DNA from: a virus
Direction: 5' to 3' (one strand)
Length of the DNA stretch: 64,000 nt
Virus record (IMG/VR): IMGVR_UViG_3300046366_000047
Span: 1 to 64,000 of that record
The position numbers and the translations under genes are program-made. Numbering within the stretch: the stretch's first letter is position 1; the number at the start of each line of letters is the position of its first letter. This document shows, piece by piece, positions 51,416 through 58,583 of this stretch. The notes below the pieces were generated by a model. It saw nothing but the letters and a program-made list of their open reading frames with translations. It had not been told where the DNA came from and searched no databases.

Positions 51416-52876
51416 ATGAATAATAGAAATTTATTACCTGAAGATTTCTTAATTAAAAGAGATTCAAGCAGTCCATTATGGTCTGAGTACATTAACTACC
51501 TAAACACGTTCTTTGAGGGTGTTAAGCCTCGTGTAGCACTTAGTGGCGAGACAGATGGGTATTACGGGCTTATTGATGATTGCCCTATCATTATTGATGC
51601 ACACAATGGGCTATCAGTATTATCACTTACAGAATGGGATACGATCATTCATAGCGGAGACGATGTTGATAAGGTAACTACCTATGATGGCTTAGAAGAA
51701 CCTATTACTAGATGCGTTCAAATATGCGATGATGCGCCTTCGTACTCAGGAGAATGGGCTAGACGTTCGGATTGTGGATATGTTGAGAGTATTGGTTGGG
51801 TATTGTCAGAAGATACCATTACGACAAACGATGGCACAATTATGCTAGAGGGTGACGATGAGGCTGTATGGAGTGACTACCATAGCGAGTGGCTAGATGC
51901 GGGCAATGAACGAACTAGACACGGCTATATATCTAGAGGTGCTCAAGATTGGTTCTTTGATAGACATCATGATGCTGTAGAAATAAGCGGAGAAGTATAT
52001 AGAAATCATAGCACTGCTGAAGAATGCGGATGGAGATGGCATAATAGACGTGATGAATGGGTTGATGCTGATGACTATTGTAGTGTCGAGGATTGCAACG
52101 CAAGTTATCACGAACTTGAAAGAGTTCACAAGTTTGGCAGAGATGCTAAGTTTACTATTGGATTCGAGATTGAGAAGGAAGATGACGATGCTGGTATGAT
52201 TCATTACGAGGACTTGTACGATGAGACTAAATGGATTAAGGAGCATGACGGTTCACTAGATGATGACACAGGCTACGAGTTAGTTAGTCCCGCATTCAAT
52301 CTGTATGACGATGGCTTAGAAAAAGATATCAACTCTGACGATAGACTTGTTAGGCTAATCAATGCTGACAAATCAAGTAGTTGTGGTGGGCATATCAATG
52401 TAGCCGCCAAAGATTATGACACCGAGCAATTGTTCGAGGGCCTGTCACACTTCTTCCCATTGTTGTATTCATTGTACGATGGTCGACTAGACAAAAATTA
52501 CTCTAAGGCCAAAAAGAAACACAAGTACTACGACAAGGATAAGTACTCAGCAATATACATCAAGTCCGAGGTGCTTGAGTTTAGAATCTTCTCAGCTGTT
52601 AGTAGTGTTGATAACTTACTATGGAGACGGGACTTAATGCGTATCATGTGCGACAACATCAATCAATCAGAGCTTGACGTACTACGAATGCTTCTCAATC
52701 ATAAGTCAGCACTATACCTACACTTACGCAAGGCATACTCTCAAGAGAGATTGATAGATAAGATTGAGCGATTCATTAGAATGTGTAGCGACTTCAATAG
52801 CAAGAAGTTACCTGAGATTGTTCGAGCATCAATCAAGCCTGATAACTTAGACGCATCAAATGAATTAGGAGCATAA
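51416..52876 (+). CDS. Amidoligase-type enzyme (COOH-NH2 ligase)
   Basis: 486 aa. Residues 245-470 carry the Amidoligase_2 layout: TIGFEIEKE (247-255, E251/E253), WIKEHDGS (273-280), YELVSP (287-292), SCGGHINVAA (322-331) and EFRIF (388-392). Members of this glutamine-synthetase-like fold make amide bonds using ATP. Residues 1-240 are acidic and Trp/Tyr/Cys-rich with repeated [YW]-x-x-x-x-x-W-[LV]-D motifs, perhaps substrate docking. The downstream GATase is 30 bases away, forming a predicted peptide or glycopeptide amide-modification pair. Confidence 0.85.
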   Translation: MNNRNLLPEDFLIKRDSSSPLWSEYINYLNTFFEGVKPRVALSGETDGYYGLIDDCPIIIDAHNGLSVLSLTEWDTIIHSGDDVDKVTTYDGLEEPITRCVQICDDAPSYSGEWARRSDCGYVESIGWVLSEDTITTNDGTIMLEGDDEAVWSDYHSEWLDAGNERTRHGYISRGAQDWFFDRHHDAVEISGEVYRNHSTAEECGWRWHNRRDEWVDADDYCSVEDCNASYHELERVHKFGRDAKFTIGFEIEKEDDDAGMIHYEDLYDETKWIKEHDGSLDDDTGYELVSPAFNLYDDGLEKDINSDDRLVRLINADKSSSCGGHINVAAKDYDTEQLFEGLSHFFPLLYSLYDGRLDKNYSKAKKKHKYYDKDKYSAIYIKSEVLEFRIFSAVSSVDNLLWRRDLMRIMCDNINQSELDVLRMLLNHKSALYLHLRKAYSQERLIDKIERFIRMCSDFNSKKLPEIVRASIKPDNLDASNELGA

Positions 52877-52906
52877 TTAATTAATAACATTCAAAAAATA
52901 AACATC

Positions 52907-53791
52907 ATGTGTATAGCAATTTTAAATACAAATAGATCAACCTTAAAGAAACAAACTCTTCGTAACTGTTGGGAGAATAATGGCGATGGTGCAGGTATGC
53001 TGTATATCGACAACGATAACAAGTTGGGCGTCATCAAGGAGATGCGTAGCTTCGATAACTTCTACAACAACTACCTTGACATCAAAAGAAAGTACGGCAA
53101 ACGTAACATCGTGCTACACTTCCGCATCTCTACTCACGGTAAGGTCAACGAGACTAATTGTCACCCATTCATTACCAATGATGAGGTAGGGTTTGTACAT
53201 AACGGAATGATTTACGATGTGCCTACAAGTACTGAGTTCTCCGATACCTACATGTTCAATGAGACAATACTTAAATCGTTCAAGCATGGCTTCGAGACTA
53301 ACGAGGTTATCTTAGATATGCTTGAGTTGTACATCGGTCCAGGTAGTAAGTTAATCTTCCTTAATACTGACGATACATATTCAATTGTTAATGAGAAGGC
53401 AGGTCATTGGTCAATGGGTTGTTGGTTCTCTAATCATTCATACGAGCAGGTTAATAGTTGGGTTGACTACGGTGGTGTTAGAAAAAGCAAGGCGCAAGTC
53501 GGGTTCACCCCTCAGTACGCTACTCCACCTGTCAAACAACAAAACAATTGGTGGGCAGCAGATAGACAGATGTGTTCGTGTGTAGGTTGTGACTCAGTGT
53601 TGTACGGTGTACAAGAAATCAATGATGGTATGTGTACGTATTGCAAGTGGGATGAAATAGATGAACAGGCGGCTATGGATGCTCTAGAGGCTGTTGATTC
53701 ATGCGACATGTGTGGATTAGAAAAAGATAAGTTCATAGATGTAGAGGACTATTTAGTATGCGAAACGTGTAATGAATACCTAGGGGCATAG
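52907..53791 (+). CDS. Class-II glutamine amidotransferase
   Basis: 294 aa. Ntn-hydrolase features: Cys2 directly after Met (nucleophile), NGDGAG (25-30), HFRISTHG (71-78), CHPF (85-88), HNG (98-100), and a D-T at 113-114. It releases ammonia from glutamine. The C-terminal third has zinc-ribbon pairs C-x-C-x-x-C (223-228), CxxC (243-246), CxxC (266-269) and CxxC (285-288), likely for partner or nucleic-acid binding. Together with the preceding amidoligase it matches the phage neighbourhood predicted for peptide-tagging or cell-wall amidation. Confidence 0.85.
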   Translation: MCIAILNTNRSTLKKQTLRNCWENNGDGAGMLYIDNDNKLGVIKEMRSFDNFYNNYLDIKRKYGKRNIVLHFRISTHGKVNETNCHPFITNDEVGFVHNGMIYDVPTSTEFSDTYMFNETILKSFKHGFETNEVILDMLELYIGPGSKLIFLNTDDTYSIVNEKAGHWSMGCWFSNHSYEQVNSWVDYGGVRKSKAQVGFTPQYATPPVKQQNNWWAADRQMCSCVGCDSVLYGVQEINDGMCTYCKWDEIDEQAAMDALEAVDSCDMCGLEKDKFIDVEDYLVCETCNEYLGA

Positions 53792-53793
53792 TT

Positions 53794-53806
53794 ATCACTA
53801 TCAAAG
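53794..53806 (+). repeat. Intergenic repeat ATCACTATCAAAG, copy 2
   Basis: Lies 3 bases after the GATase stop, before the ATG at 53816. Confidence 0.5.
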
Positions 53807-53815
53807 CAATAAATT

Positions 53816-54067
53816 ATGAACGCAAAAGAAAGAATAAGAATACTAAAAAGCATCTATCCAGGTAAGGAATTAGTAGAGCTTATGGCAGATGCATTAAATC
53901 AAAGAGGACAACGTGAAATATCATTAAGATTTTGTTCAACATTAAGAAGTCAAAGCACAACATTCTCAGATAGGTTGTTGATATGGGATCTTTCACGCAA
54001 GGGAAGACTTTATCACAAAGAAAAACATGAAATTGAAGCATTGCGTTTACAAACTAGAAATATATAA
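53816..54067 (+). CDS. Small W-x-x-S-x-x-G family protein, copy 2
   Basis: 83 aa. SQSTTFSDRLLIWDLSRKGRLYHKEKHE in the C-terminal third matches the shared W..S..G..Y motif. The N-terminal half (KERIRILKSIYPGKELVELMADALNQRGQ) resembles the copy at 51125. Confidence 0.55.
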   Translation: MNAKERIRILKSIYPGKELVELMADALNQRGQREISLRFCSTLRSQSTTFSDRLLIWDLSRKGRLYHKEKHEIEALRLQTRNI

Positions 54068-54069
54068 TT

Positions 54070-54292
54070 ATGGTATTAAAGAAAGTAAATAAAAAGTATC
54101 GCGTCAACCTAGTAGCTGAAATAATGGCTAAAAGCAGAGGATATATATACCTCGGAGCAGTATTTAATGCGCGTGTTAAGTGTAAATATGAGTCCACAGT
54201 CTTTAATTGATGAGCCTCAATGGCATCAATGTCATCATGGATTTGAGTATTGGAAACAAGCATTCAATGAGCATGGAACTGAACAAAGATAA
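54070..54292 (+). pseudogene. Possible frameshifted member of the W-S-G-YW family
   Basis: Frame one (54070-54210) starts MVLKKVNKKYRVNLVAEIM then runs into unrelated sequence. Frame two carries a family-like end, QSLIDEPQWHQCHHGFEYWKQAFNEH, from ATG 54167 (or 54188) to TAA 54292. Joining frame one before about 54125 with frame two after it gives a typical protein. It could be a decayed gene, a sequencing or assembly error, or two overlapping small genes. Confidence 0.35.
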
Positions 54293-54297
54293 ATATC

Positions 54298-54492
54298 ATG
54301 GATAGATTCAAAAAATTAACCAGTCAGGAAAGAAAAGAGTACGTGGCTAATATCTTAAGTAGAGAAGATGAAGATTCATTAAGGTATAAATTAAGTTATG
54401 ATGTAGGCTTATCAAGTGCGTTCAATTGGGACACAACTATTCAAGGTCATGACTATTGGAGAACTATAAATAGAAGGATTGAAAACGGTTAA
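54298..54492 (+). CDS. Small W-S-G-YW family protein, copy 4
   Basis: 64 aa, ending GLSSAFNWDTTIQGHDYWRTINRRIENG; best match to the consensus A-F-x-W-x-x-[ST]-x-x-G-x-x-Y-W-x-x-I. The first part (LTSQERKEYVANILSREDEDSLRYKLS) is helical and charged. Confidence 0.62.
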   Translation: MDRFKKLTSQERKEYVANILSREDEDSLRYKLSYDVGLSSAFNWDTTIQGHDYWRTINRRIENG

Positions 54493-54494
54493 CT

Positions 54495-54737
54495 ATGGAA
54501 AAATTTGCAAGACGTTGTGATATCACAGGATGTGGTATGAATGAAGGATATGTATTCAACGATGGCGAAAAGTATGCGTGTGATGAATCGAGTGCCTTAC
54601 AAATCGCTCAACAATACGGGTACGATAATTTAGATGACGCATATACAAATGACGTATACTACTACACCGAATGGGATGAATTAGATGATGTATACTATGA
54701 TGCGGATGGTAATGAGTATGAACTTAAACAACAATAA
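54495..54737 (+). CDS. Conserved small protein with CxxxxCGMNEG motif
   Basis: 80 aa. CDITGCGMNEGYVFNDGEKYACDESS at the N-terminus is a zinc-finger-like module common in Bacteroidota phages. The rest is very acidic and Tyr-rich (YYYTEWDELDDVYYDADGNEYE). Function unknown; the acidity suggests DNA mimicry, which is speculative. The 3' end has an E-L-K-Q-Q variant of the start-site repeat. Confidence 0.65.
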   Translation: MEKFARRCDITGCGMNEGYVFNDGEKYACDESSALQIAQQYGYDNLDDAYTNDVYYYTEWDELDDVYYDADGNEYELKQQ

Positions 54738-54739
54738 CA

Positions 54740-54982
54740 ATGGAAAGAGCAGTATCGAATGACACAAGACAGTTTATGATTATGACAATCGTAACGATTC
54801 ACCAAAACATGGACATGATTGAGCCAGAGACTATCGCATCAATTTCAATGATGGATGATGAAGACCTGATTTATGAGATAGGCGAGACAGCAATAACATT
54901 AAGTAAGTATGTAGCTGAAACAGCATCTAACGCCAAGAAAGTATTAGACAACGCAACAGTTATAACAGATGGAAGCATTTAA
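54740..54982 (+). CDS. Hypothetical protein, 80 aa
   Basis: Acidic, helical; contains DTRQFMIMTIVTIHQNMDMIEPETIASISMMDDEDLIYEIGETA. No motif recognised. Overlaps the next gene by 14 bases. Confidence 0.55.
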   Translation: MERAVSNDTRQFMIMTIVTIHQNMDMIEPETIASISMMDDEDLIYEIGETAITLSKYVAETASNAKKVLDNATVITDGSI

Positions 54983-55205
54983 AGAAATAATCGGCAAGAA
55001 GATTGTCGAGGCTAGGCATATGTCTAGAGAGGAAGCTGATACATGGGGGTGGCATAAACGTCCAGTAATAATTTCATTCGAGGATGGCACTACGTTAGTG
55101 CCTACCTGTGATGATGAACAGAATGACGGTGGTGCTATGATTTATCTTGGCGGTAAAGATGGAGATGAATTCTTTACAGAACATCTATTCTATACCGAAC
55201 GATGA
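54969..55205 (+). CDS. Conserved phage protein, IGKxI...DDEQNDGGA type
   Basis: 78 aa: IGKKIVEARHMSREEADTWGWHKRPVIISFEDGTTLVPTCDDEQNDGGAMIY. This motif set (GW, F-x-D-G-T, P-x-x-D-D-E-x-N-D-G-G-A) is a frequent phage family of unknown role. It overlaps the next start. Confidence 0.72.
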   Translation: MEAFKEIIGKKIVEARHMSREEADTWGWHKRPVIISFEDGTTLVPTCDDEQNDGGAMIYLGGKDGDEFFTEHLFYTER

Positions 55206-55348
55206 ATACGTATCACATCTGCTACTTGTTAGCATCAGAACTTTGTACAGGCATAAACGTATATGCCAATGATTACATGACGGCTCTTAAACAATTCACG
55301 AGGAATTATGAGGGCAAACAAATTATTTACATAACCCAATTAAATTAA
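55202..55348 (+). CDS. Small protein, 48 aa
   Basis: MNTYHICYLLASELCTGINVYANDYMTALKQFTRNYEGKQIIYITQLN, with a TER/ATGA overlap upstream. Alpha/beta mini-domain, not recognised. Confidence 0.5.
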   Translation: MNTYHICYLLASELCTGINVYANDYMTALKQFTRNYEGKQIIYITQLN

Positions 55349-55353
55349 TTATC

Positions 55354-55827
55354 ATGCATTTATCTAAGACAAACAAAAAGTATTTGAATTTCTTACAAGA
55401 CTTTCACGGACATTGTAATTCAAACATTCAATTCGCTGCACGTGACCTCATCAAGGATCACAAAGTAACTACCACGGTAACAAACATTATGGCTCACGGA
55501 GGGCTGATAAAAATAAGTGGTAGAGGTCGCACTACTGAGTACACATGGAACTCTAAGGCTCCCGACATCAGAATGGTAATAGAGTTAAGAAAAAGAATGA
55601 CTGAATATCATAAGAAGTATCTTGCTGAGAAAAATAAACCAACATTTACTATTCATGATAACTCAATGCCTTTACAGGGGGCTCATAAGCTTATGTTAAA
55701 TGAAAGTAAATCTAACGAGGCTACATTGACATCAAAAGAGAAAAGAAAGTACGTTAAAAAGAATGTACCGATGCAAAAAAGTAAATCAATTAGTATCTTA
55801 TGGGGAGCATTTAAAATTACGTACTAA
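55354..55827 (+). CDS. Winged-helix-like DNA-binding protein
   Basis: 157 aa. Residues 10-65 (YLNFLQDFHGHCNSNIQFAARDLIKDHKVTTTVTNIMAHGGLIKISGRGRTTEYTWNSKAPD) read as a winged helix. The C-terminus is a conserved S-I-S-I-L-W-G-x-[FI]-K-[IF]-x-Y tail seen in Bacteroidota phage regulators. Probably a transcription or replication regulator. Confidence 0.62.
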   Translation: MHLSKTNKKYLNFLQDFHGHCNSNIQFAARDLIKDHKVTTTVTNIMAHGGLIKISGRGRTTEYTWNSKAPDIRMVIELRKRMTEYHKKYLAEKNKPTFTIHDNSMPLQGAHKLMLNESKSNEATLTSKEKRKYVKKNVPMQKSKSISILWGAFKITY

Positions 55828-55997
55828 TGATTGATCAATATGACGTAGTAAATGTAGCTAACTCCATCAATATGTATATCAATGAGGATATAATTGCTGA
55901 GGTTATGTATCAATATAACTCGACAGCTGATGACTCTGACTCTACATGGGACTTAGTCGTGGAACGAATACTATATGAGATTCAATCCCAATCATAA
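55827..55997 (+). CDS. Acidic small protein, 56 aa
   Basis: MIDQYDVVNVANSINMYIN then acidic helices with DDSDSTWDLVVERILYEIQ. TAATG-type overlap with the gene before; the 3' end overlaps the next gene by 23 bases. Confidence 0.5.
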   Translation: MIDQYDVVNVANSINMYINEDIIAEVMYQYNSTADDSDSTWDLVVERILYEIQSQS

Positions 55998-56109
55998 AAA
56001 TGCAGCCCTATTAATGCTAATAATAGTATACCAATATGGTGCGCTAATCTTTACACTGGGAATCGTCATAAATTTTCTCTACAAAGTAACGACAAAGAAT
56101 AATCATTAA
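55975..56109 (+). CDS. Membrane microprotein, 44 aa
   Basis: Two-part hydrophobic segment LLMLIIVYQYGALIFTLGIVINFLY with a basic tail. Likely inner membrane. Overlaps the previous gene. Confidence 0.45.
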   Translation: MRFNPNHKNAALLMLIIVYQYGALIFTLGIVINFLYKVTTKNNH

Positions 56110-56119
56110 ATTAGTAAAA

Positions 56120-56512
56120 ATGAAAGACATGAAAATCTTGGATTTGTTGATGAACTATTTACCTAATGAGTATGTAGATTGTGTAGTGAATAACCTTGAC
56201 GATTTCGATGTGTTAGAGGATGAAGGCTTCTCAATCGAGGCAGAGTTAATGACGCTATTCGATTGGGTAGAATCTAGAGAAGGATATGAATTTTGGAATC
56301 AAGTATTCCATTACGTCCTTGGAGATGCCGAGCTTCCTCCTTTACCTATAGATATTAATTACAAGCCATCATTAGTCATGAATATGAAAGATGGTATGTA
56401 TATAATGAATGCAGGTAACACAGGGCTTAACATCAAGTATGAGGTTATTATGAAAGACCTACATAAGGCAGAGAATAAAGCCCAGGAACAAGTGTTGATG
56501 TGGTTAAATTAA
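56120..56512 (+). CDS. W-S-G-YW family protein, long variant
   Basis: 130 aa. FSIEAELMTLFDWVESREGYEFWNQVFHYVLG carries the family motif; the extra C-terminal half is unrecognised. Acidic overall. Stop is followed directly by the ATCACTATCAAA repeat. Confidence 0.58.
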   Translation: MKDMKILDLLMNYLPNEYVDCVVNNLDDFDVLEDEGFSIEAELMTLFDWVESREGYEFWNQVFHYVLGDAELPPLPIDINYKPSLVMNMKDGMYIMNAGNTGLNIKYEVIMKDLHKAENKAQEQVLMWLN

Positions 56513-56523
56513 TCACTATCAAA
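56512..56523 (+). repeat. Intergenic repeat ATCACTATCAAA, copy 3
   Basis: Starts in the last base of the TAA; shortened by one base compared with the other copies. Confidence 0.45.
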
Positions 56524-56543
56524 CAAAAAATTATTCACCTAAA

Positions 56544-56574
56544 TTTTTTTATTTAAAAATGTTTTATACATTTG
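56544..56574 (+). promoter_or_regulatory. Promoter of the short kissing-loop RNA
   Basis: TTTT at the -33 position, 19-base spacer, TACATTTG (56567-56574). Start expected at about 56580-56582, the first base of hairpin 1. Confidence 0.6.
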
Positions 56575-56580
56575 TGTCAT

Positions 56581-56675
56581 CGAATCCACACTTCGATATC
56601 TAGTTTTGCTTATATCATGGTAGATATATAATAAAAAACCCTAGTCGAGTGTGGAAAGCGATTAGGGTTTTTTTA
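56581..56675 (+). ncRNA. About 95-nt RNA with a predicted kissing loop
   Basis: Hairpin 1: CGAA/TTCG (56581-56595), loop TCCACAC. Hairpin 2: ATATCTA (56596-56602) with TAGATAT (56621-56627). Hairpin 3 is the terminator, whose loop contains GTGTGGA (56649-56655), perfectly complementary to the loop of hairpin 1. No protein frame. Promoter, compact structure and terminator together argue for a real small RNA. Confidence 0.7.
56636..56674 (+). terminator. Strong intrinsic terminator of the short RNA
   Basis: AAACCCTAGTCG (56636-56647) pairs with CGATTAGGGTTT (56659-56670) over 12 bp with one G-U, then T7. Confidence 0.88.
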
Positions 56676-56947
56676 TGCCCGAAAGGCGTTGTATATAAGC
56701 AAGATACCCCTCCAAGTCACAAGCAAGGATATCGTGTTCTTTATGTAGCACGATGTAAAAATAAATGTCTTAAATGATATCAGGGTTTTCTTAACTTGTC
56801 TCCCAGTATCAGCCTCAAATGAAACTGACAACTCAACGGAAGTAAGTTATGGTGATAGATAAGTTGATAACCTTTCTAGTTGGGGTTGGGGTTGTCAACT
56901 TGTTTATTGTCACCTTAAATCTACATCCAATCTAACAAAAGTAAATT
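56676..56947 (+). other. Gene-free, structured stretch upstream of the HNH gene
   Basis: No ORF. Hairpin ATCGTG/CACGAT near 56731-56754. A long imperfect hairpin at 56851-56914: GGTGATAG/TTGTCACC outside, AAGTTGATAACC/GGTTGTCAACTT inside, 17-nt G-rich loop. May be a second structured RNA or the HNH leader. Confidence 0.45.
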
Positions 56948-57292
56948 ATGAATAGGAAAGAACAATACCTCCAATTACTTAAAGATGATAGATGGGCATC
57001 AAAAAGAAAAGAAATTTATATACGAGATGGGTATAAGTGTAAAGTTTGCGGACTTGGAAATAGAGTATTGCAAGTTCACCACAAAGTATACTACAGCAAA
57101 ACAAATCCATGGGATATACCCGATCAATTTTTAGTAACAGTATGTGTTAAATGCCATCAGCACATACATAACACAAAAAAAATAAGAACAATATCAAACA
57201 AAAAAATAACAACTGAAGCTAAAAAGATGAAGAAGTTATTGAAATTTAAGAAATTAGCCGAGGAAACAAAAAAGAAATACAGATTAGTATAA
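56948..57292 (+). CDS. HNH endonuclease
   Basis: 114 aa. W-x-x-K-R-x-E-I-x-x-R-D-G-Y-K-C31-x-x-C34, L-Q-V-H44-H45-K-x-Y, C66-x-x-C69-H70-x-x-I-H74 is the complete HNH core. The Lys-rich C-terminal tail adds DNA binding. Stand-alone; next to structured noncoding DNA, so mobile or homing behaviour is possible. Confidence 0.88.
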   Translation: MNRKEQYLQLLKDDRWASKRKEIYIRDGYKCKVCGLGNRVLQVHHKVYYSKTNPWDIPDQFLVTVCVKCHQHIHNTKKIRTISNKKITTEAKKMKKLLKFKKLAEETKKKYRLV

Positions 57293-57325
57293 AAGCGAAG
57301 CTATAAATAACAAATAATTAACAAT

Positions 57326-57427
57326 ATGAAGAATGATATCTTAACATTCATAAGCTTCTTCTTAGTAGTAGGCTCTTTAATGGCAGTAATTATTGCAGTT
57401 GCATCACAATTATTTGAAGGTATATGA
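57326..57427 (+). CDS. Membrane microprotein, 33 aa
   Basis: MKNDILTFISFFLVVGSLMAVIIAVASQLFEGI: one transmembrane helix. Overlaps the next start (ATGA). Confidence 0.45.
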   Translation: MKNDILTFISFFLVVGSLMAVIIAVASQLFEGI

Positions 57428-57681
57428 AACGTAGACAGATTGAACCATCAGACTATAGGTCAAGTAAACAATATAATTCGTCACTAGACGCTGTTGGAGT
57501 AGCATTACTTGGATTCATCATTATAATATTATCATTGATGATGATAAGTAAATGTAAATCACCTGATCAACCTAAGGCAAAGAAAGAAGTAATTGCTGTG
57601 TACAAAGAAAAGTATGCAGTTAATATTACTGACGGCAAACGTAAGTATTTAGACCACATATTTAAACAACAAGAACAATGA
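57424..57681 (+). CDS. Single-pass membrane protein, 85 aa
   Basis: Basic N-terminus, transmembrane helix VALLGFIIIILSLMMISKC (27-45), then a basic domain. Its C-terminus FKQQEQ is encoded by the start-site repeat. Confidence 0.58.
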   Translation: MKRRQIEPSDYRSSKQYNSSLDAVGVALLGFIIIILSLMMISKCKSPDQPKAKKEVIAVYKEKYAVNITDGKRKYLDHIFKQQEQ

Positions 57682-57686
57682 AAGAG
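57661..57686 (+). repeat. Start-site repeat copy 1
   Basis: TTTAAACAACAAGAACAATG followed by AAAGAG. Here the repeat is translated in the upstream gene as FKQQEQ and supplies the next ATG. Confidence 0.75.
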
Positions 57687-57893
57687 TTTAAGCAGTACAG
57701 AAGAAAGAGTATATCTGAGATGAGACCTTATGTTGAAGGTGAGATTTTAGATGGCAAGGTGTCAATCTCACAAGCCGACAAAGATAATGGAAGTCCAAAG
57801 TTAGGTGATATGATTGCAAGAAATCCAAAAAACCACGAAGACCAATGGCTTGTAGCCAAGCAATACTTTGAGGATAATTTAGAAGAAATTTAA
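57678..57893 (+). CDS. Conserved PKxGDMIARNPKNHxDQWLV protein
   Basis: 71 aa: R-K-x-x-x-S-E-M-R-P, GSPKLGDMIARNPKNHEDQWLVAKQYFEDN. A highly conserved small phage family of unknown function, also in T4-like phages. Basic N-terminus. Confidence 0.75.
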   Translation: MKEFKQYRRKSISEMRPYVEGEILDGKVSISQADKDNGSPKLGDMIARNPKNHEDQWLVAKQYFEDNLEEI

Positions 57894-57905
57894 ACAATAA
57901 GAATA

Positions 57906-58094
57906 ATGGAAGAGAAAAGACAAGATTTCCTTATATATGGAGTAGAGTACGACCTATTTAGAGATGGTCAACATATTGGTTCTGCAGTATGGACTGATGA
58001 TGAAAACATTGGTGATTCATTTGTCCAAGTACAACCGAACGGAGAAAACTTAGTATTTATAGCAGATGAATGGACCTTTAAAAAAGAAGAATAA
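57906..58094 (+). CDS. Hypothetical protein, 62 aa
   Basis: Beta-rich (DFLIYGVEYDLFRDGQHIGSAVWTDDENIGDSFVQVQPNGENLVFI), probably a small beta barrel. Not recognised. Overlaps the next start. Confidence 0.5.
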   Translation: MEEKRQDFLIYGVEYDLFRDGQHIGSAVWTDDENIGDSFVQVQPNGENLVFIADEWTFKKEE

Positions 58095-58180
58095 TGGAAA
58101 TAATAATAACACTTGCAGCAATTAATATCGCTATACCATTGTGGTCAATTGCATTTCAGATTAGTAAAAGAAGAGATTAG
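58094..58180 (+). CDS. Membrane microprotein, 28 aa
   Basis: MEIIITLAAINIAIPLWSIAFQISKRRD: one helix with a basic tail. Confidence 0.38.
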   Translation: MEIIITLAAINIAIPLWSIAFQISKRRD

Positions 58181-58209
58181 CAATCCTTTAAACAAAAAAA
58201 ATATAAAAA

Positions 58210-58575
58210 ATGATACATGATCCTTGGTATAAAAATTGGGAAGAAGCAATGAAAAAAAGACAAGAGGAAATAGGTAAATTACTAAATAACGTTAGTATTA
58301 GCCATGGAAGCACAACGCTTCATAATCACAGTGGATTCCTTGGTCTTATTAATGAAATGGGATCCGCTGAGAAACCTGTAAATGTAGAAGATATTACTGA
58401 TCCTGTAATTGAAGCACTCAAGAAAGAGTTTGATCAGAGAAGCTTCGTAGGTATCAAGAAGTACGGAACTACATTACATGACAATAATGAAGATGACTTC
58501 TTAGTGGAGTTGCATCACGAACTCATGGATGCATGTGCATACATTATGAAATTAAGGATGCAAAGAAATAAATGA
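58210..58575 (+). CDS. MazG-like/EbsC-type helical protein
   Basis: 121 aa. RSFVGIKKYGTTLHDNNEDDFLVELHHELMDACAYIMKL matches the KYG-T-L...E-L-x-D-A-x-Y signature of the short phage MazG-like family. Acidic residues of the H-E-L-M-D-A-C motif (about 104-110) could bind metal. Nucleotide pyrophosphohydrolase activity is inferred. Confidence 0.62.
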   Translation: MIHDPWYKNWEEAMKKRQEEIGKLLNNVSISHGSTTLHNHSGFLGLINEMGSAEKPVNVEDITDPVIEALKKEFDQRSFVGIKKYGTTLHDNNEDDFLVELHHELMDACAYIMKLRMQRNK

Positions 58576-58583
58576 TTTTATTT

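Noticed and set aside
56581-56675. Type III toxin-antitoxin RNA
   Set aside because: No tandem repeats and no ToxN-like gene is adjacent; the HNH gene downstream is a different family.
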